A program made the translations under genes and the position numbers. A model generated the notes under the pieces. The model had not been told where the DNA came from and did no database searches. It saw nothing but the letters and a program-made list of their open reading frames with translations. A stretch of DNA of 64,000 nucleotides from Cylicocyclus nassatus (taxonomy: Eukaryota > Nematoda > Chromadorea > Rhabditida > Strongylidae), in assembly GCA_958299035.1 (NCBI GenBank), contig CATQJL010000001.1, forward strand, positions 54,548,333 through 54,612,332, in the 5' to 3' direction. This document shows, in pieces, positions 44,998-56,872 of this stretch (the first letter of the stretch is position 1; each line of letters starts with the position of its first letter).

Positions 44998-45309
44998 CAA
45001 ATGCCCTATACGTATTCTTGTCAGCTGTTTTCGAATATCGGCGAACAGTCGTTTTCGCACTACAGTATCCAATACCCAGCCTCCACGACTTGTCTAAACA
45101 CGCCGTGCTCGCGCAATTCTACGTTTTAGTAGATATTCCGCTCAGTCAATAGTGTGCTTGCGGTACTGTAATTTTTGGCATAATTTGGGCGTGAGCAAGC
45201 CACGCCATTAATGCCGGTATCCTGCTCGCGCAAGTGGTCGGCACTGCAGGCGCAGCAATTTTTTTAAGCGCAAGTTTTACCGCAAGATATCGGCCCCAGA
45301 AGCAGACTA

Positions 45310-45995
45310 TACAGGGTGTCTCAAAAAATGTGCACACTGTTTGATTGTAAATAACTCTCTTGTAGTGAAGTGTTTCGAGAAGCTTCAGGTACCATTTTTA
45401 GAGCGAGGTTCAACTTAGATTTACAGTGTAGAGCGAATCGCCGATCGCTCATCCTTACTGTAGGAGTACGGTAGAAACTTAACTTCAAACATATGATGTC
45501 ACTGTGAAAAAAGCGGCCGTTTCAAAAATTTTCAAAAAATGTGGAAATTTGTGTAATAGGGTTTTTATGGACCCTGAGTTCAATACCCAACTCTTTAAAA
45601 GGTTGAGAAGCTTCCTAAAGGGTGTAACCGCACTTTTTAGGAACACTTAAAAAAACGTCTGCTACTGCTTACCTCACATAATTTTTTAATGAAGCATTGC
45701 GGACAGTTGCGAACTTCACATTTAGAATCAGCAACTCTAGTTAGCCCAGCGCGAGACTTTTCAGGTTGTTATGGTTTCTTTTTGGAACAAAATATGGCCT
45801 TTCATGGCTCAAAACCCTTCAAAGTTTTTATCGTAATCCTACAGTAAGAATGAAAGATAGGCGATTCGCTCTAAATTGTAAATCTAAGTTGAACCTCGCT
45901 CTAAAAAATGGTACCTAAAGCTTCTCGAAACATTTCACCACAAAAGAGTTATTTACAATCAAAGAGTGTGCACATTTTTTTTGGGACACCCTGTA
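45310..45995. repeat. TA-flanked foldback of the CAGGGTGTC family, copy 3
   Basis: The core 45312-45993 runs from CAGGGTGTCTCAAAAAATGT to TTTTTTTTGGGACACCCTG. Arms include CTGTTTGATTGTAAATAACT, GAAGCTTCAGGTACCATTTT and the GAGCGAATCG block. It is closest to the copy in EF-Ts intron 4 (24182-24861). Confidence 0.85.
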
Positions 45996-48900
45996 TAGAG
46001 CAGAACATCTACTGAACTGTACTTCCCCTCCTTTTTGCTTAATCTTAGGCAAAAGCCACCGCAGAAAGTATCTCAGGCGACGGCGGTCCTTGACCGAAGT
46101 GCTCTGACTGTACGTACCATAATGTGCCTTCTCCGCGGCCTACTGTTCCTCGGATCTTACGCAGTGGCATGTGCTAGAGATAGCTACTCCGCAAAGTACT
46201 CCGCCGTCGTCGGCGCTCTTTCCTTTTTGAATTCCTGATCCAATTTAATGCTAGTAATCTAGTGCAATTGTGTAATTGCGACACCGAAATTCCAAAAATT
46301 TTCCCTTAAAGTCGGGTTCTTATGTCTCTCAAGACCAGTTACCTGGAACCTCTGAGTGAAACTAAGGTGGTACTTTGATCATTCTCGCTGCACTACTTGT
46401 TAATCCTCTTCAAACAAAGTGTATACTCCAGGATATTCTCAGTACTCCTCATTCCATGTGCAATACAGTAGCATGACTGCACTGGAACGATGGCGAAAGC
46501 GTGAAACAGTTTTACTTGAAGTGCAGTGCCTAAGCATACAAAAATGGATAAAATTAATTAATAGGCTATTTATCATTTATTTTTGGAAATGTAAAAATAG
46601 ACATAGTGGCAGGAATGTTGCAGTCATACTTACAAGTCGGAAGAAACTCGATTTTTATTTAAAAAAAGGCTATGGAGTGACAAATTCAGGTAGAGTAGGA
46701 ACCACTCATAAAATATGAGTATCAGGCATAGGTCCGACGGCGTACACAACTACTTTAGCCAGGTCTTTTGCGCCTTAATCTTTTACAGCTCTTTTATTTT
46801 CCTTCAAATAGTCGCGACTAGAAATTTGTGAAGCAGACAGACCACCAGTCGCGCGGTAACCATTTTGCATTACACTTCACGCTACAAAATTTTGAAAAAA
46901 TCTTACAAAAGTTTTGTTTACATCCAGCCTCTTTAGCTAAAATGGCTTGCAAAATGTTTAACACAGCCTCAAGCCGATTCATCGACGCATTCAAAAAGAA
47001 AGAATAATAGGGAAGATTTTTGTCGCACACTAGCTATCATCAGCGAACAACGATGGGTTTGACAGAACTGCTTTTTATTCAGTCGCTGGTGTGTCCCCAA
47101 AGTAAAGGAATCTGACCTTCACCGTTAGTCATACGGGCAGGAAAGTCTCGAGGAAAACCAGGCAGAATTCTCTGCCGAGGTGGTAGGGAGCAGCAGGGTA
47201 AGGGGGAGAGAACACTTTTTGAATAACAAAATCAAATCAAATTTTTAAAAATTGATGCTAGCACCGAAAGAACGTCTAGCAATGACTGCTCCATCTTTAT
47301 GTTGCCTATTTGCGGGATTAAAAACTTTGAAAAAGCGAAATTTCTCGAGCCAAGGAATAAATCAGTGGATTTTGACTATTGGTTGGAAGCATTCAGAGTT
47401 TTAGTTCGTAACTCAAACTTGATAAAGGAAGGAAGAGCTTCTAACCATTTTTAGATATTTTTCCACTGTTATACGAAGTTCAATAGTCGTTCAACAATGT
47501 GTAAAATCCAGACAACCCAATATTTTCATTTTTCAGCTATTGTAAACCCACAAAAACTATACCGAGAATGACATTCGTTGCGTTTGCTGTATATCATTAT
47601 GGTCCCGAACTTGTTGCAACATTCCACGTAAAAAACCAAAATTAGTCGGTACAGGGTATTTTTTTGAATGGGGGAGGATTGCAAAAGTTCTATTTGACTG
47701 GGGAATAGCTTTGACACACTGCCAAATTTTTTCTGAACTTACAAGGCTGGAGTGACGGCTGCCATGCCAATTGAACCTTTTAACAAATCAAATTTGGATT
47801 TTGAGAATTCGTGAGATAATTTTGTTATATACAATCAAAATGTAGCTTGCACTATTTTATAACACGTGCTGAAGGTTTGAAAAAATTTATCGTAACATTA
47901 TACAAAGTTTCTAGTCCCACTGATTGAAACTTGGCTAGTCAGAATTACAGGGTGAGGCCTCTCGATGCTGTTATGGGTGCATCTCAGGGCAATTAGAGAT
48001 GAAAACCGCTATTTCGAAGAGAAAAACCTTTTCTTGATTGCTGAGTAGCCTTCAAACGAATGCCCGTACAGTCAGTGCCAGTCGGCGATTCTGCCATAGT
48101 GGCCACTCGCATTAAAACATTTCCTCCTCTCTAACCAACTGGAAATCCGGGACTGATTTAATTTTATGTACAAACTCGAGTCAAAGACTTCTGTTACCAG
48201 TATGAGTATATATATTCTTTAGTTCCAAACAAGCTCATCTTTCCTCGTTCACAGAAATTCCACAAAAATTCTTTTTGTACATTCTCTAAACATCCACAAT
48301 ACGAGCTTGACATCGCTTTGTGATAACGAAAAATGCTTTTGCGGAGCTAGGACTCAACAAATCAAAACAATTCAATAAGAATTTCTTCACGATTCATGGA
48401 ACCAAAACACATCGCCATTCGCTGAATTTTAAAGTTGTCCTATAATTATATAGGTGCAATTCTTTAATCTTCGAGCCAATCGAATATCATTAAGTTTTGA
48501 AATCGAGTTAGCTTTTTTTAATAGTTTTGAAAGAATCGTGTAGGTAATCATTTTTAAATCAACTAAGAAAAAGTTAGCCATGTAAGATTGTTCCTCGGAG
48601 ACTTTGCTGCTTTCCCCAATGATGCGAAGTTCTCAACAACCTTTTTTTTCAAATGAAGTCAAGGTGAGGCTGCAACCTTGCAAGAAACTCAAACTTTGGA
48701 GGAAAGCTGCCGAAATCTTTCTTTATTTAAAGTGTTTCTTGTCCTTTTCCTTCCCTATTCTGGAAGAACCATTGTTTTTTCATCATCCACATTTATCTCG
48801 AATAACTAGCATATTAGTTTGAACTACTATGTATAAGGTTCTGGGTTTTTAATTCCCAAACTTTGTTGAATTAAAGTTAACAGTTTTAAAGTCGAATTAG

Positions 48901-49800
48901 CAAATTGTTGATCTTCCTTACTTATTCAAGCTGTGTAGCAATCGGTCACTTTTCACACCATATGTCGAATTATCTGGACTCAGCAAAAAGATCATCTGAA
49001 AAAGTGTCCGTGGACATTTGGTACTGTTGATTCATAGCCTTCCTCCCTAGAAAAGTCGTTAGTCACCTCTCACAAGCTGAGTGAATTTTTCTACACTCTT
49101 CCAGAAAGTAAACTGGTGATACTTCCATCTCCTGTGACAATCCTCTCCAGATAAGGGAAAGCTTTTGCTGGTATCAAACATCTCCCAGTAAACAACTTGC
49201 TTAGGCTGAAATCTAACGTAGAAATTCGTCAGCTTTTTCTCTGACAGGTCACACCTAACAAATCAATGATTTTAACGCCTTCGCTCTGAAGATCGGTCGT
49301 GGTGGGTGGCCTTCTCACAGCCAATGTGCCAGTTTATTACCCCTCATTCAGAGTATCTTACTATCCCAGTCGCGTTCCTCTGCCTTAAATTATTTCTGAC
49401 AAAACACTAACTTTTGCAGTGCAAAATTTTGTCATGGGAACTTTCCAGTGAGACCAATTCGCTCGAATTATCTCGCTAAAACAATGTTCTAGCTATTTTT
49501 CGTCTACTTTCGCACAGAACTGAAATTAACTGCAGCAGAACTCTGTTCTAATTAGTCGTCAAAGATGATGGCCACAGTCAAACTGCAAAGTGGAGCATTT
49601 TATTCCATGATTAAATAAAGAGATACCAAAATGAAGAGGCATGTGGATTATGTGCTCGTTACATAAGTTTTGTTACATCTTTTTCCTTATCCTTTGGAAA
49701 ACTCCAGACTCTTCATATATTCATAATATGCATATGTGAAGAAGGGTCAAGGATCGTTGGCGACTCACGTTCATGTAAAAGAGTTACAGTACACATTGAT
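45996..49800. other. Long gene-poor stretch, nothing firmly recognised
   Basis: Open frames such as 46419-46718 (plus, with MTALERWRKRETVLLEVQ) and 48604-48822 (plus) lack splice context and family signatures. GCTTAATCTTAGGCAAAAGC at about 46040 recalls GCTTAGGCAAAAGCCGCCGC at 11337, so part of 46.03-46.24 kb may be repeat-derived. Confidence 0.35.
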
Positions 49801-50140
49801 GGCACCGTCTACCCAGATTCTAAAATTCCATTTTTGATCGTTCCGGGGCTTTCTCATGTCCTTGATTAAGGTCGAGAACCCGCGAAAACCTCAACAATCC
49901 CATTCTGGGGAATCCGCACACCGGTTTTGCGGAACGGTGATTGGATAACCGCGCACGGATGGGCGGGCATTACTGGAGAGGGGCGGTGCCGACTTCACTT
50001 GGGTCCTCATTTTGTTATTCCGGAGTGATTTTCTCGCTTCCGAAGTGATATTTTGCGCCGCGACTTGGGCATCGGCTTGGTAAGGGGTCCTGTTATCGTA
50101 AGTTGCCAAAAGCTTCCTTTAACTTAGGATGGACGGTACC
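49801..50140. repeat. MITE with GGCACCGTC ends, copy 2
   Basis: GGCACCGTCTACCCAGATTC at the left and GGATGGACGGTACC at the right are inverted. The interior is the reverse complement of the element at 20569-20908 with many substitutions. The minus frame (49891-50109, starting MATYD) corresponds to the plus frame in that copy (starting MAAYD). Confidence 0.75.
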
Positions 50141-52154
50141 TTTAAGATAATATTCTGTAACAGCAATTCAGCCTCCGTTTTTCTCATTTCAAAAATGCTA
50201 CCCATTTCTCTTTCAATATCTGATGGTCCTCCATTGCTGATACAATGACAGTCTGAAGATCTGAGCTCTTCATCTACGCAGGCTGTAAGATGTCAACAAA
50301 AGTTCGCAAAAATTTGGGAATTGCAGTTTCTATGTGTGAAGTATACATCAAGCTACACTTCTCCATATGTTTTGATTGAGAATATTTCTTGACAAATTAT
50401 CGATTTTTTCTCGAGACTGAACTTATGTTCTGACCTGATATAATTATCGTTAAACATAACTAAAAACGTTAGTCTTCTTCTTTATCAATGAATTTTTCTC
50501 CAAACGAAATTAACTGCTTTTTTCTTGCTTGAATTTTTTCAAAGATGCTTGTGCCATTGAATTTTCACATGTTCTCAAGCACGAAAGATAAGTGCGTGAT
50601 CGTCAGCGATTCTTGATTTTGAGCTGGCATAGAAAGCCTGCAGAGCTATTTGCCGCAAACAGACAATTCACTGGAAAGTCCGCAGAACATTTGGAAAAGT
50701 CACCAGTCGTCTGGACACATGCGGAAGAAATGGTATGGACCTCCGGTGGTTCCGTGACGTCAGGGGTTGACTGGTGATTCACCAAAGTAGTAGTTGGACT
50801 CATGTTAACTACCTCACATTAAATCTATGATGTCATTGTCATTTCATTCTCGTACTTTCTGTGACTATGCTCAGGTGACACAAAGGGTGACACAAATGCT
50901 TTTTCGTTCCTACTTTTCCTACTGGGGCAAATTCTATTTATTTCCTCCAAAATAAAATCTCACACATCTGGTATTTATTTTATAACATCGGATATATATG
51001 GTATACGTTTTTTGAGATAAGCGCCTTATTTACCCTCTTACTAGGTGTTTTATTACTTTTCGCAGCATGGCTACTGTCAATCTTGCTTTCGCATTTCTTT
51101 GGAGATAGCTGTGTTATCAATGACTCAAATCAGCTATTGAGAATCATATCGCAACTACATAGGTTGTACTCAGTTTGCATGCAATTTGCACTCGTTTCCA
51201 ACCCCATATATAATCACCTGGTCTTTCTGAGCTCGCTGATTGCTCCTCCAAACACTTTTCTACTAACTAGCAGTATAGCAGTTTACACATCTTGAACAAA
51301 ATTGAATACACAAACAGAAATGTTAGACTGGAAGGTGCTTCGTTCCGACCTTTTTTCCGAAAAACTAGTCGGAACTGCAAAGTCTCAACTGTGAAGTTTG
51401 CTTAGCAAAAGTCTATAATACCTGAAGCATTCAGCAAGACTTGCTGGACCCCCTCTTCACTTCTCCTCCTCAGCTTCACAGCTTTCCAGGAACTTTATTT
51501 CTAGTTTGCCCTGCACTAATTTCAGTCTGCAAATACAATATGCAAGCTCTCCTGAGGATGGGTTATAATTAGATGCAAGTGGTAGTGTTAACAAGTCTCA
51601 AACCAGCGCGCTAGCCTATTCACAGCTATTTCTATGGTTACTCGGATGTTACTTCCAATCTTTTCATTCGCACTTTACGAACAAGTGCCGCAAGTTTTTA
51701 CGTTTTCTAACATAGCGTTCTAAGCATACACTGCCATTCAGCAAGTTAAAATGAGCTGCACCAAATCCTCTTTAAGTTACGGTAACCTCAATAGTTAGTA
51801 ATCATCAAAGTAATTAATAGCTTTTGTCAGAATTTGTATCGAATACTCACTTCTTCTTCACTATACTACTCAAGTTGCCATTTTGCCATTTTGCTAAGCT
51901 TGTGAATTAAGCTTGTAGCGTAAAAGGTACCAATGTACTACTCTTGCACTGGTGTCGGACCAAAAAAAGAGGGCAAAGAGGGGAGGGGAGGGGGGGGGGA
52001 GGAGATGCTCCACCCTCTCCCGAGAATGACTCGCAAAATTTTCAAATGTGGTTGCATACATAGTAGAAACTTGCAGGGAGTGAATAAACTCTAACATTCT
52101 AAAAAACTAGAACAAATTTTGTCAAAAATATTTGGGGTGCGTCTGCAGCCATGT
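50141..52154. other. Gene-poor stretch, nothing firmly recognised
   Basis: At 50603-50803 (minus) there is a 66-aa ATG-initiated frame with a Thr/Pro-rich start (MSPTTTLVNHQSTPDVTEPP) and four cysteines; the opposite strand is open too, so coding is unproven. A G-run lies at about 51990. Confidence 0.3.
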
Positions 52155-52403
52155 CAAGAGTTCGGCACAGGTGACTTGTAAAGCAAGCTGGATATCGTTT
52201 TTGCGACGAAAAACAAAGGGGGTTTCGTCTTCATGGCCGAAAAGACACAAAATTTGCGAGTTTTTTTCTGTCGACATTTCGTTTTTTGGAGTTTCTTAGG
52301 ATTATGGTTTAGGGTCAGAGGGGAAGTCGTAAAATTTAGGGGAAGTCAAGGAGGATTTCGTTTTTGCATTTTCCGAAAGCCACCTCGTGCCGAGCCCTGG
52401 CCA
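52155..52403. repeat. Fragment related to the GGCTCGGCAC repeat
   Basis: GTTCGGCACAGG near the left and CCTCGTGCCGAGCCCTGGCC near the right resemble the ends of the elements at 28699-28824 and 31309-32194. GTTTTTGCG / AACGAAATC-like sequence between them is shared with the latter. Boundaries are uncertain. Confidence 0.4.
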
Positions 52404-52855
52404 TATCCCCTTTCCCTGGAACTTTGGAGTTATGTTAGTTATGCGTCTCCGAACATATAGAAAGCTAACGCCACAATAACATTCTGTCGTTAAAAAAATT
52501 TTTTTTCCGTTCCGGAAAAATGCCGACCCAGGCTCCTGTAATTTTAAACAAAGAACAGTCAACAGAACAACTGAATAGGGTAATGACAGTTTTTAAAGAA
52601 TTTCCACCTCCAGGGGATTAGGATGATTGCTTTACAACAATTACAGTCCCTTGCTTTGTTCCGATCAAGACTTTGCAGTGAGTAACTTGTCTGCTGTTTC
52701 ACTTGAGAAAATTTTGGGTTTTTGAAGGAAAGATTCCAGGAATTTTTTCAGAAAATCTGTATCCCTAGCTTGATCGAAATCCAATTGCTCTCAGAAACGC
52801 TCGGAAAGAGCAATTTCACAGAATATTATAGCCACTGAAACTGACTAAACACCCA

Positions 52856-53070
52856 TCATTTTTGCATTACAACCACGGAAGAGTCTTTTTTGTCAAACTC
52901 CACTGAAAGATCGCATGAAATAATGAGGTATACATGAAATAATATTTGATGCAGAATCTCCTCTTCGTCGATTTTCACATGCATGCCAGCCATAGCAGTT
53001 TTAATCGCAAACTCCTCAAAACTTATGCCAGAAGTTCGAAATAGCGCGCGGGCACGTTTTATGTCCAACT
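52856..53070 (-). CDS. Candidate terminal exon of an unknown gene
   Basis: After acceptor TGTACTGTCAG the minus strand reads KLDIKRARALFRTSGISFEE and on through MAGMHVKIDEEEILHQILFH to a stop, 71 codons. Further protein-like blocks lie upstream on the same strand (LNWAVQMVTSGNIAPLDRLP at about 53295-53215; EAVIFGNMANKLQHFV at about 53375-53325), but a stop between them and mismatched phases prevent a chain, which fits a decaying gene. FEEF with acidic neighbours faintly recalls an EF-hand; no family claimed. Confidence 0.28.
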
Positions 53071-53693
53071 TCTGACAGTACAAGTTGTATTACACATACG
53101 TACAACAACTTGTAGAGTAAATTCCAAAATCATGTGACGACCACTTCCGGCAATGGGTCAACTCAGGATCACAACTCCCTAGTAAATGTTTGATTCTTGT
53201 TATGAAAACATGTCCTCCGAAGACGGGAGACGGTCAAGAGGCGCGATATTTCCAGAGGTCACCATTTGAACAGCCCAATTCAGAGCTGTGCGAGTCTTTC
53301 AATAATACCAGACAAAGTGCTGTAGCTTATTAGCCATGTTGCCAAATATGACGGCTTCTGGTGAAATCTTGATCGAAATATTAAGAACGCCATTAATTAC
53401 ATTTTCAGGGTTTTTGACCTCCAACGCTTATGTTTTGAATCTATTATATTTCAAAATTATAATCGAGCAACCCATGGGACGCATGCATATCCTGTTGGAA
53501 ATTTGAGTTGCTCCTAAAACATCACAAAATGCTAAAAATGCGCTAATTAGTGTCCATCTAGCAAGATCGTGCCTCTTGACATACACCCTCCGATGACCGC
53601 ACTTCTGAACTCCGTAAAAGCAAAATATTGTCTTTGCAAGTTGTTTTCACTGAAATTGCACTATGCACAGCAGCTCTGAAATCAAGCTCACGA

Positions 53694-54169
53694 TTATCTT
53701 GCAAAAGCCTCTTTAATGTTTTGTACCAATGATTCAAAGCCTTTGTTGTGCAATCCTTTGTAAAATATCGTTCTGTTTAACAAGCAAATGAGCCGCCATC
53801 TGGATGTGAATTTTGGCAAGACAAACTTTGGCTATGAATTAGATAGCCTATATCCTTTATTCGAAAGACAGCTCTGTTTTAAAGTGAAGACTTAGAGGAG
53901 ACCAAATTGTGAAAAATATGAAATCCACAAAAACAAATTCATGGGGTGGCTGTCTCTTCTGGCTCGATTTTTTTTCATGACCTCAGTCGCTGTGGCGAGG
54001 CGAGGTTCGACGACCTCTTTTCACGCTTCGTTGTGTAAATATGCCATGTTGATTCTTTGACGCTTTCGATTATTGAGATTTTCACCATTTCCGTGTATCC
54101 TGTTTTTTTGTAATATGTAGAATAATCTAGAATTTCTTCGATTTTCTCCGTTTTTTTAGTGGGAAGCAT
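53694..54169 (-). CDS. Unknown small protein (97 aa), two-exon model
   Basis: Minus-strand exon 54169-53982 starts MLPTKKTEKIEEILDYSTYY and ends at donor GTCATG; exon 53799-53694 follows acceptor AATTCACATCCAG and ends KGFESLVQNIKEAFAR and a stop. The phases agree (2 then 1). TTTGAGTTCAAG upstream of the ATG may be a trans-splice acceptor. The protein is lysine- and glutamate-rich without a signal peptide. I do not recognise it; a third frame in the second exon is also open, so the exon end is not certain. Confidence 0.35.
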
Positions 54170-55633
54170 GAAGCATTACGACTTGAACTCAAATAAATAA
54201 ATGCACATAAGGACTCTTACTTTTATCACTTCAGGCAGTCTTCATGCAAAAAAACTCTAAATCGGTACATGGTACTAATAATATTTCCATTACTCATTTT
54301 TTTACACCAAGGCCTAATGATTACTCAATAATAGCTAACAATCGAAAACCAACTCCTCTCTTCCATATCGCCACCCTAATCTAAGTTTGCGTTATCCACT
54401 TACACACCCCGTGAAAGGAGATTCATGAAATTTCAAACGCCGCCCCTATAGACTCACCCCGCCCATTCGAACAAATTCTCTCCAATTCTCTACGTTTTCA
54501 CATGGCAGCATAAGCCAATAATTCAATCAGACCCTGAGGGAATCCAAACCCTTCAAAGTACACGAGCTGTAAAGTTGTGTAATTGACTTGTGTTTATTTG
54601 TAAATGGTTAAAATGGTTTTTGAAATTTTTTTTAGATTCGAATTTATCTTATGGAAGATTTTCCTTGAAAATTTACCTTGCTCAGATCTGCAAAATACCT
54701 AAAAAAAATTCGGCATAGCTAACAGAATTCTTTCCTCTCGAGAAAAAATATTTTCTTGACTGCCACCGCTGCGTATCTGGCCATTTGCACCAGACAGAAC
54801 CAAATTCACTTGGTTCCGATACTAATGAATATAGAATAAAAGATGTAAAGGCTGCCTTTCTATTTATATTTCGTCGGTGAAGCATCAAATCTAAGTTTTT
54901 TCTTCACTAAGAACTTGAACAAATGGCGCAGGTATGCTTACATGATGCTTACATAGAAATAGAATGCATTGCTATTATACGAGGAAAATGGAAGTTCTTC
55001 GACTCTTCTGCATAGCCAGTACCCTTTCATAGTCGCAATGGCAAAAAAGCTGTTTGGCTGCAACCTGTTTCGAATCGTATTCACCGTGGCCAACACAACA
55101 ATTCGCTTGAGTTGGCCATGCATGAAACAGCGTTTCTTTCCGAAAGCAAAATTTTCCCTCTCTGTCTCCATCGGGGAACAGTGGTTAGCTTTACTGACAA
55201 TGGAATGCACAAAATTCGCGTTCTTTCGATCAAGGTGCTTGACCATTAGAATGCGTTCACAAGCCTCTCTTTTATAACACGGAACTAATCGCTTGCACTT
55301 AGGCTTAGACAGAAAATTCTCTTACAGCTTTTGCTTTGCAGAAACGGTTTTCACAACTGTTTACCAAAGGTTAAATCAGACAGAGTATCCAAACGTGAAG
55401 AGCTTTCGGGGATTTTTTAAATGTATTTTGTAGGGCTGGTCTCGATTTAGCTTTGGAATAGAAAACAGAATCACCGATCTTCTCTTCACCACTGTAGTGT
55501 GTTAAAACTATCAATAAAGTTTGGGCCAATTTGAGCAAGTCATGCTTCAAAACCATTAAAGATGCCAACTTAGTCACTTAGTGATTATTTCATCTAAGGA
55601 CAGCGATCACTGAGAGAGTATTTGAAAATATCA
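54170..55633. other. Stretch with one ambiguous open region
   Basis: At 54938-55277 both strands are open for about 102 codons, with a minus reading that includes HLDRKNANFVHSIVSKANH. No family, start context or splice chain distinguishes the strands. The rest is AT-rich and featureless. Confidence 0.25.
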
Positions 55634-55671
55634 GGGTGTCCCATGATTTTTACCGTGTGTACTTTTTTCTG

Positions 55672-56425
55672 CAGTAGCTTATATTTCTTGTCCCTCAGAT
55701 AGGTTCTGCGGTACCATTGGACAGTGCAAAGCAAGCTCTCTCCACAAGGCAACACCTAAAAATGTGCTCAAAATTTGCTATACATGGAGTTCGAAGCCGT
55801 GATCTAATGGTAAGAAGATGTAAATGTCCGAAAAGCCGAGAAATATCGTAACCCCATTCAAAAAAACTTCTACAGACTTCCTACTTGCTCAGGCATGTAC
55901 TCCTCAAATTGTGTCCTTATGTGAGTTTGCCATCTTGAGTGGTTAGAAATGAAAAAAAAAACAGTTTTTATGTTTTTGTCAAAGCTGCGCTGCCTGCTCC
56001 CACACAGATTTTTCTACAGCATGAATCTTTGGGAGTAAAACTATGGATTTTTTGCCTTTTACAAGCATATTTTGAGAAGTAACAATTTTAAGCAAACCCC
56101 CCGGAAAGGATGACTTTTTCATATTTTTGGCCTATTGTATGTTTCTCGAGTTTCAACAGTGGAAAAAGTAAGCAAAATTACCGATTTATATTAGAGGTAG
56201 AGTGTATATGCTCGAGCAAGTAGGAAGTCCGTGAGAAATTTTTGAACAGGGATACAATTTTTTCTCAACTTTCCGGGCGTAGATCTCCTTAGTCTGCTTC
56301 GAACTTTATGTAAAACAGATTTTGAGCATATATTTGAGTGTTGTCTCGTAGAACTTGCTTTGCTCTGTCGAGTGGTACCGCAAAATCTGTTTAAGACACA
56401 AGAAGAATATGAGCTACTGAGAGAG
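55672..56425. repeat. Foldback element with diverged arms
   Basis: GTAGCTTATATTTC, GCGGTACCATTGGACAG and GCAAAGCAAG in the left arm recur inverted at 56423-56340 (CTTGCTTTGC, CTGTCGAGTGGTACCGC, ATATGAGCTAC). The arm continues through CTCAAAAT and GTTCGAAG. CAGGGTGTCCC at 55632 may be the original left end; the matching right end is not seen. The 142-codon minus frame at 56191-56619 overlaps it. Confidence 0.6.
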
Positions 56426-56637
56426 GATAAAACGGTAGAAATTATGGAACATTCTAGTAGCTTCGGCATTCCGTTATGCAATAGTATACGTATGTTGAGA
56501 AAGTAAAGTTGAGAGTTCCGACCATTTCCTTTCAAGTTGTTCCAAATGCAGCGTCCAGGCAAGGACACATCGGGATAGCAAGTGGAAAGTGATTTCAAGC
56601 GCCAATAGGCACTGCCCAAGCGGCAGCGCGATAGTGC

Positions 56638-56872
56638 TTTACGGCCCTACGCATACCTCACGAGATTTGTGGCGACGCGATTTGGCAATACTCCAGTTGC
56701 TCATAACCATCTTAAGGGGTTTCTGAATGTACGGAAGATAGCTTTTATCAACCTATGAAAGTTATACATGCTGTGCATTTGGGGTCTTCCAGTATTAAAT
56801 ATGAAGGCATGTGCCAAATTGCCAGATCGCTTGCATACTGAAATCGCGTGAGGTGTGCCCACGACCTACTAT
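56638..56872. repeat. Diverged MITE related to the 8.8-9.3 kb pair
   Basis: GGCCCTACGCATACCTCACG at the left pairs imperfectly with CGCGTGAGGTGTGCCCACGACC at the right; the subterminal GATTTGTGGCGACGCGATTT recalls the GATTTGATCGTCGCGACC block of the tandem MITEs at 8826-9266. Confidence 0.6.

Noticed and set aside
54938..55277. 102-codon ORFs on both strands
   Set aside because: Neither strand has splice context, start context or a domain; the strands cannot be told apart.
56191..56619. 142-aa minus ORF
   Set aside because: It overlaps one arm of an inverted-repeat element and has no domain.
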